From: SURF-55 sp040755195
GTDB lineage: Bacteria > Bacillota > Desulfotomaculia > Desulfotomaculales > Ammonificaceae
Assembly (NCBI GenBank): GCA_040755195.1
Contig: JBFMBL010000011.1
Span: forward strand, 1-64,000
Reading direction: 5' to 3'
Length of the DNA: 64,000 nucleotides
Both the position numbers and the translations under genes were made by a program. Positions 14,382 through 22,325 of this stretch are shown here, one piece after another. Positions within the stretch are counted from its first letter, which is position 1, and each line of letters begins with the position of its first letter. The notes under the pieces are model-generated. The model saw only the letters and a list, made by a program, of their open reading frames with translations, did not search any database and was not told the DNA's origin.

Positions 14382-16124
14382 TTGAAGCGGCTGCGGGAAG
14401 GTTACACCACCGGGATGTGCGCGGCGGCGGCGGCCAAAGCGGCGGCGCTGCTCCTTTTTCACGCGGAGGCCCCGGCAGCGGTGGTAGTGACCACGCCGCT
14501 CGGCCGGGAGCTTACGCTTCCGGTGGCCGAAGCAGAGACGGGCGAGGGCTGGGCGCGGTGCGGGGTGGTAAAGGATGCGGGCGATGACCTGGACGCGACC
14601 CACGGGCTCACGGTTTACGCCACGGTGCGCCAGGCGGTGGAAATCGTCTTGCGGGGCGGCGAAGGGGTCGGGGTGGTCACGCGGCCAGGCTTGGCGGCGC
14701 CGGTGGGGGAACCGGCGATAAACCCGGCGCCGCAGGCGGTGATTATCCGGGAAGTGGCGGCGGTGCTGCCCCCGGGACAAGGGGCGGAGATCACCATCAG
14801 CGTACCGGGCGGGGAGAAGGCGGCGGACAAGACCTTCAATCCGCGCCTGGGGATCGTCGGGGGGATTTCGATCCTGGGAACGACAGGAATTGTAAAGCCG
14901 ATGTCTGAGGAGGCTTACCGGGATTCGCTGGCCTGCGCGGTGGACGTGGCGGCGGCGGAGGGATACCTCCGGCTGGTAATGGCGCCGGGGCGCACGGGAG
15001 AAAAGCTGGCGGTTGAACGCTACGGTTTTCCGGCGGCGGCGGTGGCGCAGATAGGCAATTTTGTGGGGTTCATGCTCGAACGTACGGCGGCGGCTGGAAT
15101 CAAGGAGGTTTTGCTCTGGGGGCACCACGGGAAGCTGGTGAAGGTAGCCGGCGGCATCTTCAATACCCACAGCCATGTGGCGGATGGACGGCTCGAAATC
15201 CTTGCGGCTCTGGCGGCGATGGAAGGAGCGGCGGCGGAGACGGTGGTGCAGCTGCTGGACTGCGCTACGGCCGAGGAGGCGGTGCCTGTGCTGGCGGCGG
15301 CCGGGCTTGCGCAGGTCTTCGCGGCGGCGGCGGCGCGGGCGAGCCGGCGGGCAGCGGCTTTCGTTAAAGGAAGGCTGCGGGTGGGTACGGTGCTGCTCGA
15401 CCGAAGCGGCGCGGTTTTGGGTTTGGACCCGGCGGCGCGGGAGATTGCGGCGGCGCTCGGGGTAAGTCTTCCGGCGATAGAACGCGGGCTTGCGCCCGGC
15501 GTTTACGTGGTAGGGCTGGGGCCGGGAGCGCCGGAGTATATAACCCCGGCAGCATGGCGGTTTATCCGGGGGGTAAAGGTGCTGGTCGGCGGGAAAAAGG
15601 CGCTAACCTTTGTCAATCCACCGTCGGGAACGGAAACTTATACCATCACGCGCGACTACCGTGCACTTTTGGAACTAATCGCCTCCCGAAGCCGGGAAGT
15701 GCCGGTGGCGATTTTGGTTTCAGGTGATCCAGGGTTCTACAGTTTTTTAGGTACATTGCGGCGATATCGGCCGGATTTGCCGGTGACGGTGGTTCCGGGG
15801 ATCAGCACGGCGGCAGCGGCTTTCGCTCGTTTGGGAATGGGATACGAGGATGCGGTATTTGTAAGCCTTCACGGGCGGGAAAGCGGAGCGGGAACCCTGC
15901 TCGCGGCGGTGAAAAACTCTGCCAAGGTCCTGGCTTTTACCGACCCCCGGCACCCCCCGCAACTGGTGGGGCGTCTCCTTACAGATCAGGGAATGGGAGA
16001 GCGGAAAGTATACGTTTTCTCCAATCTTTCGCTGCCTGCAGAAAAGTTTTTTGCGGGGCGGGCGGCAGAGTTGGCGGCATTTAAGGAAGAATTTTCTAAC
16101 GCGGTGGTGGTTCTGATTGATTGA
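14382..16124 (+). CDS. cbiD: CbiD-CbiE fusion: cobalt-precorrin-5B C1-methyltransferase / precorrin-6Y C5-methylase domain
   Basis: The 580-residue product joins two steps of the anaerobic pathway. Residues 1-370 are CbiD (LREGYTTGMCAAAAAKAA, FNPRLGIVGGISILGTTG, GHHGKLVKVAGGIFNTHS), which methylates C1 of cobalt-precorrin-5B. Residues about 374-580 are CbiE (VYVVGLGPGAPEYITP, VSGDPGFYSFLGTL, VTVVPGISTAAAAFARLG), which methylates C5. TTG 14382 is preferred to an upstream ATG because it follows CGGGAGGATGTCTCA and begins at the CbiD N-terminus. CbiT follows with an 8-bp overlap. Fusion of CbiE to CbiT is the commoner arrangement. Confidence 0.92.
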   Translation: MKRLREGYTTGMCAAAAAKAAALLLFHAEAPAAVVVTTPLGRELTLPVAEAETGEGWARCGVVKDAGDDLDATHGLTVYATVRQAVEIVLRGGEGVGVVTRPGLAAPVGEPAINPAPQAVIIREVAAVLPPGQGAEITISVPGGEKAADKTFNPRLGIVGGISILGTTGIVKPMSEEAYRDSLACAVDVAAAEGYLRLVMAPGRTGEKLAVERYGFPAAAVAQIGNFVGFMLERTAAAGIKEVLLWGHHGKLVKVAGGIFNTHSHVADGRLEILAALAAMEGAAAETVVQLLDCATAEEAVPVLAAAGLAQVFAAAAARASRRAAAFVKGRLRVGTVLLDRSGAVLGLDPAAREIAAALGVSLPAIERGLAPGVYVVGLGPGAPEYITPAAWRFIRGVKVLVGGKKALTFVNPPSGTETYTITRDYRALLELIASRSREVPVAILVSGDPGFYSFLGTLRRYRPDLPVTVVPGISTAAAAFARLGMGYEDAVFVSLHGRESGAGTLLAAVKNSAKVLAFTDPRHPPQLVGRLLTDQGMGERKVYVFSNLSLPAEKFFAGRAAELAAFKEEFSNAVVVLID

Positions 16125-16710
16125 TTTCCCGTTCGTTACGCCCGGTATCCCGGACGAGTTTTTTCTCCGGAACGGCACACCACTTACCAGGGAGGAAGTT
16201 CGGGCGGTGGCGCTGGCCAAGCTGAGACTTTCACGGCAAGGCGTTTTTTGGGATGTAGGCGCGGGTACGGGGTCGGTGGCGGTGGAGGCGGCGCGGCTTA
16301 TGCCGGAGGGAAAGGTTTTCGCGGTCGAGGCGCGACCGGAGCGGATGGAACTGATTGCAGCCAACCGGGAGCGTTTCGGGGTGGAAAACCTGACGGTGGT
16401 ACCGGGGGAGGCGCCGGCGGCGCTGGCGGGTTTGCCGCGGCCGGACCGGGTGTTCATCGGGGGAAGCGGCAGCCGGCTCCCGGAGATCCTTGCGTTTTTA
16501 CGCGCGGTGCTTCCGGTGGGCGGACGGCTGGCGCTAAGCGCGGTGACGCTGGAAACGCTGCAGGAAGGGTTGGTGGCGCTTCAGTGGCCGGAGTGGCGCG
16601 GGGAGGTCGTTTCTTTAACGCTGGCGCGGGGAGAGAATCTTGGCCGACGAAGGCTGCTGCGGGGTGAGAACCCGGTTTTTTTGGTGACAGCGGAGAGAGA
16701 GGAGGACTAA
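16117..16710 (+). CDS. cbiT: Cobalt-precorrin-7 C15-methyltransferase CbiT
   Basis: CbiT methylates C15 and decarboxylates the C12 acetate side chain of the corrin precursor. The 197-residue product is a class I methyltransferase. It begins FPFVTPGIPDEFFLRNGTPLT, the family N-terminus, and has the SAM-binding glycine motif VFWDVGAGTGSVAVEAARL, then VFAVEARPERMELIAAN and RVFIGGSGSRLPEIL. The start is TTG, overlapping the CbiE end by 8 bp, so it is translationally coupled to its pathway partner. Confidence 0.94.
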   Translation: MIDFPFVTPGIPDEFFLRNGTPLTREEVRAVALAKLRLSRQGVFWDVGAGTGSVAVEAARLMPEGKVFAVEARPERMELIAANRERFGVENLTVVPGEAPAALAGLPRPDRVFIGGSGSRLPEILAFLRAVLPVGGRLALSAVTLETLQEGLVALQWPEWRGEVVSLTLARGENLGRRRLLRGENPVFLVTAEREED

Positions 16711-16711
16711 G

Positions 16712-17407
16712 GTGGCGGTTCTTTACGGGGTGGGGATAGGCCCGGGCGATCCGGAATTGTTAACTTTAAAGGCTTTAAGGGTGCTCCAGCAGGTACCGGT
16801 GATCTGCGCGCCTCATACCCGGCAGGAAGGGGAGAGCATCGCCGGGGAGATTGTGGCGGCGGTTTTAGGCCCGGAGGCGATGCAGGCCAAGGAGTTCCTC
16901 ACGCTTCACTTCCCGATGACCCGGTTGAAGGCAGTCCTGGAAAAGGCCTGGGAAGAAGCGGCGCGGCAGGTGGCAAGCCGCCTCCGGGAAGGGGCCGACG
17001 TCGCCTTTGTAACCCTCGGCGACCCCTCTTTTTACAGCACCTATCCTTACCTTGAGCGGGCGGTGAAGGTGCTTTATCCAGGAGCACGTACCGCGGTTAT
17101 CCCTGGAGTCACTGCTCTTGCTGCTTGTATGGCAGCCGGGGGGCGGTCCGTGCAGGGAAACGAGCGCCTGGCGGTGGTGCCGGTGACGGGAACGGAGGAC
17201 CTGGAAAGGGTGGTTGAGGATTTCGACTGCACCGTGCTTTTAAAGGTGGGCAGGCATCTGGATAGGGTACGGGAGATGCTGGGGAGGATGGGTTTGAAAG
17301 AAAGCGCCCGGCTTTACGAGCGGTGCGGTTTGGAAGGGGCGCGGCAGGGACCCCTGGAAGAGTTTCAAGGGGCCGATTACCTTTCCCTGGTGGTGGTAAA
17401 AAAGTGA
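16712..17407 (+). CDS. cbiL: Cobalt-precorrin-2 C20-methyltransferase CbiL
   Basis: CbiL transfers a methyl group from SAM to C20 of cobalt-precorrin-2 (cobalt-factor II), the first ring methylation after cobalt insertion. The 231-residue product has the usual length and the two-lobed tetrapyrrole methylase motifs: YGVGIGPGDPELLTLKAL at the N-terminus, VAFVTLGDPSFYSTYPYL, and AVIPGVTALAACMAAGG. The start is GTG directly after the cbiT stop. It overlaps cbiF by 4 bp. Confidence 0.95.
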   Translation: MAVLYGVGIGPGDPELLTLKALRVLQQVPVICAPHTRQEGESIAGEIVAAVLGPEAMQAKEFLTLHFPMTRLKAVLEKAWEEAARQVASRLREGADVAFVTLGDPSFYSTYPYLERAVKVLYPGARTAVIPGVTALAACMAAGGRSVQGNERLAVVPVTGTEDLERVVEDFDCTVLLKVGRHLDRVREMLGRMGLKESARLYERCGLEGARQGPLEEFQGADYLSLVVVKK

Positions 17408-18165
17408 ATCCGGTTTACTTTGTGGGAGCGGGACCTGGTGACCCGGAACTCATTACGGTGAAGGGGACGCGGCTGCTAAAGGAAGCGGACGTGGTTGTTT
17501 ATGCCGGCTCGCTCATTCCTCACGCGGTTTTGCGCTATATCCGCCCCGAGGCGACGGTTTACAACAGCGCCGGGCTTGACCGGGAGGAAATTGCCCGGAT
17601 CCTGATAGAGGCGGCGCGGGCAGGGAAAAAGGTGGTGCGGCTTAGCTCCGGCGACCCCAGCCTTTACGGAGCCATTACCGAACTGATGGTGCCGCTCAAT
17701 GAGGCTGGTGTTCCTTTCGAGGTTGTGCCGGGGGTGAGTTCTTTTCTGGCTGCGGCCGCCCGGCTTAAAAAAGAGTACACATTGCCCGGCGTGAGTCAGA
17801 CCTTGATTCTGACCCGCCTTGCCGGCCGGACGCCGGTGCCGGAGACCGAGGGGCTTGCGGCGCTTGCCCGGCACCGGGCGAGCCTCTGCCTCTTTTTGAG
17901 CGTTCAGCAGGTGGAAGAGGTGGCGGCGGCTCTTGCCGCGGGTTACCCGCCGGACACCCCGGTGGCGGTGGTGCAGAAGGTTACCTGGCCGGAAGAGAGG
18001 GTTATCCGCTGCCTCCTCCGGGATCTGGTGACGGAGGTAAAGAGAACCGGGATAGAGAAGACCGCGCTTATCCTGGTAGGAGAGTTTTTAACGGGGCAGG
18101 GTGAGCCCTCACGCCTTTATGATCCGGAGTTCAGTCACGGGCACAGGCCGAAGGATGAAGGATGA
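17404..18165 (+). CDS. cbiF: Cobalt-precorrin-4 C11-methyltransferase CbiF
   Basis: CbiF methylates C11 of cobalt-precorrin-4. The product has 253 residues when read from the GTG at 17404, where GTGA overlaps the cbiL stop. Motifs are VYFVGAGPGDPELITVKG, the CbiF-specific VVYAGSLIPHAVL, VRLSSGDPSLYGAITELM and FEVVPGVSSFLAAAARL. The reading frame upstream of 17404 is a shadow of cbiL. The last codons (PKDEG) lie in a run of 7-bp GGATGAA-type repeats that continues past the stop. Confidence 0.95.
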   Translation: MNPVYFVGAGPGDPELITVKGTRLLKEADVVVYAGSLIPHAVLRYIRPEATVYNSAGLDREEIARILIEAARAGKKVVRLSSGDPSLYGAITELMVPLNEAGVPFEVVPGVSSFLAAAARLKKEYTLPGVSQTLILTRLAGRTPVPETEGLAALARHRASLCLFLSVQQVEEVAAALAAGYPPDTPVAVVQKVTWPEERVIRCLLRDLVTEVKRTGIEKTALILVGEFLTGQGEPSRLYDPEFSHGHRPKDEG

Positions 18166-18190
18166 AGGGTGAGGGATGAAAGGTTAAAGG
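18151..18190. repeat. Degenerate 7-bp tandem repeat
   Basis: Five to six imperfect units of the AAGGATG/AAGGGTG type run through the cbiF stop codon into the 73-bp gap before cbiG. It belongs to the same class of 7-bp intergenic repeats seen at 35545, 39070, 40920, 49540 and 52185. Confidence 0.6.
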
Positions 18191-18238
18191 AAGATATAGC
18201 TTTAGCCTTGGACTTTGAACGTTTTCCAGGAGGAGGAA

Positions 18239-19303
18239 ATGGAACGGGAAGGGCTGGCGGTGGTAGTTTTAAGCGCCAGGGGGTTTTCCCTGGGGGAACG
18301 GCTCGGTGGCTTCTTAGGGGACTGGAAGGTGGAGGTTTTTGCGCCGGCCAGGCTCGGTAGCGGCCGGCCTTATCAGTCGCTCAGGGCCTTGGTGTCAATG
18401 CTTTTCCCGCGCGTGGAGGGGATTGTTTTCATTGCCGCGGTCGGGGTTGCGGTACGGCTCATCGCGCCACACTTGAAGGATAAGTTTCGCGACCCGCCGG
18501 TGGTGGTGTTGGACGAGGCAGGGCGCTTTGCGGTGAGCCTTCTCGGGGGGCACCACGGCGGGAACGCGCTTGCTGAAAAGGTGGCGGCGGCAGTCGGCGC
18601 CCGCCCGGTGGTGACTACGGCCAGCGACGTTTTGGGCCGTCCGGCGATCGATGTTTTTGCGGCGCGGTTCAACCTGGGCCTCGAACCGCGCAGTCACCTG
18701 TCCTCGGTGGCGCGGGCGCTGACCGAAGGAGAGCGGGTGGCGATCCTTTGGGATGAGGAGTTCCCGCTGATTGATTACCGCTGGCCGCCCGAGGTAGCGG
18801 TTTTTCCCTGGCAGCCGGGAACCGACTTCCCCGGGGGATTTGCCGCCTGGATAGTGGTTACCGACAGGGTTGTAGCTCCTCCGGCAGAACCTTTTCTCTT
18901 TCTACGGCCCCGGCGGTATGTGGTGGGAATAGGATGCCGGCGCAACACCCCGGTGGTTAAAATCCTGTACGCACTTGAGCAGGTGGCGGCAGCGGAAGGC
19001 TTTTCCCTGCAAGGCATCCGGGAACTTGCTACCATAGACCTCAAAAGAGATGAAAAAGGGTTGCTGGCGGCGGCAGAAGAATTGGGGTTACCGGTCCGTT
19101 TTCTGGATGTGGGGGCGCTGAAAGTGATAAAGACGAGGCTCGATCCTGGGATGATTCAAGAGAGTGCCTTTGTAAAAGAGAAAGTCGGGGTGGAAAATGT
19201 ATGCGAACTGGCGGCCTTAGCGGCGGGGGGAGAAAGACTTGTGGCGCCGAAGACCGTTTTCCCCGGAATCACGGTGGCGGTGGCGGCGGCTCCCTGGCCG
19301 TAG
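18239..19303 (+). CDS. cbiG: Cobalt-precorrin-5A hydrolase CbiG
   Basis: CbiG opens the delta-lactone ring and releases acetaldehyde from C20, the key ring-contraction step of the anaerobic route. The 354-residue product has the N-terminal and central parts (VEGIVFIAAVGVAVRLIAPH, VVVLDEAGRFAVSLLGGHHG, VVTTASDVLGRPAIDVFA). Its C-terminal domain reads YVVGIGCRRNTPVVKI and LATIDLKRDEKGLLAAAEEL. ATG 18239 has an ideal AGGAGG five bases upstream; a TTG at 18215 is less likely. The TAG stop shares one base with the cbiH start. Confidence 0.94.
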   Translation: MEREGLAVVVLSARGFSLGERLGGFLGDWKVEVFAPARLGSGRPYQSLRALVSMLFPRVEGIVFIAAVGVAVRLIAPHLKDKFRDPPVVVLDEAGRFAVSLLGGHHGGNALAEKVAAAVGARPVVTTASDVLGRPAIDVFAARFNLGLEPRSHLSSVARALTEGERVAILWDEEFPLIDYRWPPEVAVFPWQPGTDFPGGFAAWIVVTDRVVAPPAEPFLFLRPRRYVVGIGCRRNTPVVKILYALEQVAAAEGFSLQGIRELATIDLKRDEKGLLAAAEELGLPVRFLDVGALKVIKTRLDPGMIQESAFVKEKVGVENVCELAALAAGGERLVAPKTVFPGITVAVAAAPWP

Positions 19304-20010
19304 TGGGGATCGGGCCCGGCAGAACAGCGGAAATGACGCCGCGTGCCGTAGAGGCGCTAAAAGAGGCCGAAGTCGTGGTGGGATACCGTACTTACCTTGA
19401 GCTGATAGACCAAATCCTTACCGGGAAAGAGATCATTGAAAGCGGGATGCGGGAGGAGGTGGCGCGGGCGCGGGAAGCGGTAGCGCGCGCCGTGGCGGGA
19501 GCGCGAGTGGTGGTTGTTTCGAGCGGGGACCCCGGGGTTTACGGAATGGCCGCGCCGGTTCTGGAAGCCGCCGAGACGGCCGGGGTGGCGGTGACGGTTG
19601 TGCCGGGGGTGACGGCGGCAACGGCGGCGGCGGCGCTTTTAGGGGCGCCGCTCGGGCACGACTTCGCCGTGATTAGCTTGAGCGATCTTTTGACTCCCTG
19701 GTCAGTTATTGAAAAACGGCTGCGGGCGGCGGTAGACGCCGACTTTGTCCTGGTTCTTTACAACCCGGCAAGTTCCCGGCGGCAGGAAAAATGGCGCCAG
19801 GCCCTGGCCGTTATCCGGGAGGGACGCCCGCCGGAAACGCCGGCAGGAGTAGTCTGGGACGCCGGCCGGGAGGGCGAGCGGAAAGTCGTCTGCGATCTCG
19901 CTACAATAGCGGATTTCCCGGTGGATATGCGGGCCACGGTGATCGTGGGCAATTCCCAAACTTACGTGGCCAACGGCGTGATGATAACACCCCGGGGGTA
20001 TAAGTGGTGA
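19303..20010 (+). CDS. cbiH: Cobalt-precorrin-3B C17-methyltransferase CbiH
   Basis: CbiH methylates C17 and drives ring contraction of cobalt-factor III. The product has about 235 residues with MGIGPGRTAEMTPRAVEAL, VVVSSGDPGVYGMAAPVLEA, VTVVPGVTAATAAAALLGAP and the family-typical GHDFAVISLSDLLTPW. GTG 19303 overlaps the cbiG stop by one base. No ATG, GTG or TTG lies a few codons upstream in frame although LAVVGIGPG is conserved, so initiation at CTG 19294 is also conceivable. The gene ends just before repeat copy A2. Confidence 0.9.
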   Translation: MGIGPGRTAEMTPRAVEALKEAEVVVGYRTYLELIDQILTGKEIIESGMREEVARAREAVARAVAGARVVVVSSGDPGVYGMAAPVLEAAETAGVAVTVVPGVTAATAAAALLGAPLGHDFAVISLSDLLTPWSVIEKRLRAAVDADFVLVLYNPASSRRQEKWRQALAVIREGRPPETPAGVVWDAGREGERKVVCDLATIADFPVDMRATVIVGNSQTYVANGVMITPRGYKW

Positions 20011-20274
20011 GTAACTATTCAGGTGTTTCGTCGTCGGGCGCGGCGATAGGCAACGCATTGCTGCGTCAGCCCGCACGGAGCCGAATCCTCACCCAGCACT
20101 CAGTTACGCCTTGTAAGATACTACTTCTGAGGAAACGCATATTTGTCCGCCCCGCGAAACTACGCCTTCATAGCAATCTGAGTGCTGGGCTCCGGTTCGT
20201 CTCCGCGGTCTTCCTTGCACTGCATCACTTCTCGCCGCGTTCCGTCAGCGAAATGCTGACGGCTGAATAGGTAC
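20010..20274 (-). repeat. Family A structured repeat, copy A2, split by element B2
   Basis: This copy lies on the minus strand between cbiH and cbiJ, antisense to them. Outer stem arms on the plus strand are CGCGGCGATAGG (20038-20049) and CTTCTCGCCGCG (20228-20239). The ends are short inverted repeats GTAACTATTCAG (20010-20021) and CTGAATAGGTAC (20263-20274). Where other copies have a short apical hairpin, this one carries the palindromic element B2 (20092-20189). Confidence 0.85.
20092..20189. repeat. Family B palindromic element, copy B2
   Basis: Arms CCCAGCACTCAG (20092-20103) and CTGAGTGCTGGG (20178-20189) are exact reverse complements around 74 bp. It sits inside repeat copy A2 and replaces its apical hairpin. 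No coding frame of note is present. Confidence 0.85.
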
Positions 20275-20275
20275 A

Positions 20276-21109
20276 GTGGTGATTCTTCTTCTGGGAGGCA
20301 CTACGGAAGGGAGAGAAGCGGCGCGCGCGCTTGCTTCCCGCGGCTGGCCGGTGGTGGTAAGCGTGGCTACGCCCTACGGGGCGGAACTGGCGCGCTGCGG
20401 GTTCGACGGGGAAGTGCTGGTCGGACGGCGGGATAGCTCTGGTTTTGCCGCGCTCATCGGGGAGCGCGGGGTCGAGGTCGTGGTTGACGCCACCCATCCC
20501 TTCGCCGTTGAGGCCCGGCGGAATGCCCGGCGGGCGGCGGTACAGTGCCAGGTGCCGTACTTGCGCTTCACCCGTCCGCCGGAGCCCTTACCGGCGCACC
20601 CGCTCATCCGGCTGGCGCCGGATTTTGCTGCTGCGGCACGCCTGGCGGCGGCGCACGGGCCGGTTATCTTTTTAACCACGGGGAGCAAGACCCTTCCCTT
20701 TTTTCTCCCGGCGGCGCGGGCAGCCGGCCGCCGTGTGGTGGCGCGGGTGTTGCCGGAGCCGGAAGTGATTGCCGCGTGCCGGGAGCAGGGTCTTCTGCCG
20801 CGCGATATCGTGGCGCTTCAGGGGCCGGTCACCGAAGAACTCAACCGGGCGCTTTTCCGGGCATACGGCGCGACCGTGGTGGTCACTAAGGAAAGCGGCG
20901 GTTCCGGGGGACAGGCGGCGAAAATCAAAGCCGCGCTTGACTTGGGCATTCCATTGGTGGTGGTGCGGCGGCCGCCGGAGGAACCGGGGAGTTTTTATGA
21001 GGCAGCAGAGCTTATAAAAAGAGTGGATAAGTTGATTGGAGGGGAAGGATTTGGAGGGAATAGTGGTCCTCGGCCACGGCAGCCGGGCGGCGGTGGACGA
21101 AGCGAATAG
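20276..21109 (+). CDS. cbiJ: Cobalt-precorrin-6A reductase CbiJ
   Basis: CbiJ uses NADH to reduce the ring of cobalt-precorrin-6A. The 277-residue product has the expected motifs: ILLLGGTTEGREAARALA at the N-terminus, VVVDATHPFAVEARRNARRA, PYLRFTRPPEP, FLTTGSKTLPFF and VVVTKESGGSGGQAAKIKAA. It starts with GTG at 20276, directly after repeat A2, without a clear ribosome binding site. The last 20 residues are glycine- and arginine-rich and overlap cbiX by 59 bp, so the natural C-terminus may be slightly over-extended compared with relatives. Confidence 0.93.
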   Translation: MVILLLGGTTEGREAARALASRGWPVVVSVATPYGAELARCGFDGEVLVGRRDSSGFAALIGERGVEVVVDATHPFAVEARRNARRAAVQCQVPYLRFTRPPEPLPAHPLIRLAPDFAAAARLAAAHGPVIFLTTGSKTLPFFLPAARAAGRRVVARVLPEPEVIAACREQGLLPRDIVALQGPVTEELNRALFRAYGATVVVTKESGGSGGQAAKIKAALDLGIPLVVVRRPPEEPGSFYEAAELIKRVDKLIGGEGFGGNSGPRPRQPGGGGRSE

Positions 21110-21440
21110 TTTTCTGGAATTGGTGGCGGGGGAAATCAAAAAGGTATTCGGCGCCGCCCGGGTGGAGCCGGCCTGGATGAATCCAAAGTCCCAGCGGCAA
21201 AATCTTTCCCAGGCGGTAGCCAAACTGGTAGCTGAAGGAGTAAAGAGGGTTGTCGTGGCGCCGGTCTTCCTGACGGACGGGCTGCACATTCGGAAGGACA
21301 TTCCGGAAGACATGGCGGCGCTCAAGGAGCAGTACCCGGAGGTGGAGTTCCGGCTTGCCCGGCACCTCGGCTTTGACTCCCGGGTGGTGGCGATTTTAGC
21401 GGAGCGGATCGGGGAGGTGCGTGATGGAGTTTCTTGCTGA
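21051..21440 (+). CDS. cbiX: Sirohydrochlorin cobaltochelatase CbiX (short form)
   Basis: CbiX inserts Co2+ into sirohydrochlorin, the committed early step of the anaerobic route. The 129-residue product corresponds to the short, homodimeric form. It has IVVLGHGSRAAVDEAN with the metal-site histidine, and VVVAPVFLTDGLHIRKDIPE with the second histidine. TTG 21051 follows GGAGGGGAAGGA; a TTG at 21036 is the alternative. It overlaps cbiJ upstream by 59 bp and cbiC downstream by 17 bp. Its presence argues that cobalt is inserted early and not by CobN. Confidence 0.92.
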   Translation: MEGIVVLGHGSRAAVDEANSFLELVAGEIKKVFGAARVEPAWMNPKSQRQNLSQAVAKLVAEGVKRVVVAPVFLTDGLHIRKDIPEDMAALKEQYPEVEFRLARHLGFDSRVVAILAERIGEVRDGVSC

Positions 21441-22056
21441 CCCGCAAGCCATTGAAGCCCGGAGCATGGCGGCTATCGAGGAACTCCTCCGGCCCTGGAA
21501 ATCTTCTTTTACCCCGGAGGAGTTTCTGGCGGCGCAAAGGGTGGTGCACACCACCGGTGACGTGACGTGCATACAGGATTTGGTCTTCCGGCACGCTCCT
21601 CTCGATGCCGGAATCAATGCCTTACGCCGGGGGGTAACGGTTATTTGCGACGTGAAAATGGTCGCCGCCGGGATCCGCGCCCGGCTGCCGGAAGGGATCG
21701 CAGTACGGGTGGCGGTTGAGGAGCCGGGCGTAGCCGAGGATGCTGCCCGGCAAAAGGTCACGCGGGCGCTGGCGGGTATGCGGCGGCTGAGGGAAGCGCT
21801 GCCGGGAAGCATTGTGGCGGTGGGTAACGCCCCAACGGCCCTTTTCGGGGTGCTGGAACTTTGCGCGGCGGGGGTGCGTCCGGCGCTGGTCATCGGTACG
21901 CCCGTGGGTTTCGTCGGCGCGGTCGAGGCCAAGGAGGCGCTGCTCGCCGCCGATTTGCCGGCGGTGGTTCTCCGGGGTACTCGGGGCGGCAGCGCCGTTG
22001 CCGCGGCGGTGGTGAACGTACTGGCTGTTCTGGCACGGCGGAAGAACCTTTCTTAA
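21424..22056 (+). CDS. cbiC: Cobalt-precorrin-8 methylmutase CbiC
   Basis: CbiC moves the methyl group from C11 to C12 and gives cobyrinic acid. The 210-residue product has the catalytic histidine in RVVHTTGDV (His about 42), the NALRRGVTVICDVKMVAAGI stretch, and AVGNAPTALFGVLEL and VIGTPVGFVGAVEAKE. ATG 21424 follows GGGGAGGTGCGTG. The gene ends before repeat copy A3. Confidence 0.95.
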   Translation: MEFLADPQAIEARSMAAIEELLRPWKSSFTPEEFLAAQRVVHTTGDVTCIQDLVFRHAPLDAGINALRRGVTVICDVKMVAAGIRARLPEGIAVRVAVEEPGVAEDAARQKVTRALAGMRRLREALPGSIVAVGNAPTALFGVLELCAAGVRPALVIGTPVGFVGAVEAKEALLAADLPAVVLRGTRGGSAVAAAVVNVLAVLARRKNLS

Positions 22057-22065
22057 GCGACATCA

Positions 22066-22307
22066 TAACGATTAATCGCCGCCACCGGGAATGAAAACAT
22101 GGACCCTTAAGCTGGTGACTTAGAAGCACTAACGTGACAAAGGCGGAACGCGGCGAGAAGTGATGCAGTGCAAGGAAGACCGGTAGAGACGAGCCGGAGC
22201 GTACATAAGAGGTACGTGAGGACCCGGCTTTGCCGGGCTGACGCAGCAATGCGTTACTTCTCGCCGCGCCCACCGAAAGAAGCAGCATCTTCCGAGGGAG
22301 GGCGGGG
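22066..22307 (+). repeat. Family A structured repeat, copy A3 (cobQ leader)
   Basis: The outer stem CGCGGCGAGAAG (22149-22160) / CTTCTCGCCGCG (22257-22268) is perfectly complementary over 12 bp. Inside are GCGTACATAAGAGGTACGT and the GNRA-capped hairpin GACGCAGCAATGCGTT. The 3' tail CACCGAAAGAAGCAGCAT runs into the GAGGGAGG ribosome binding site of cobQ. It is sense to cobQ and fills the gap after cbiC. Confidence 0.88.
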
Positions 22308-22325
22308 ATTCTGGCGCGGGCGCTA

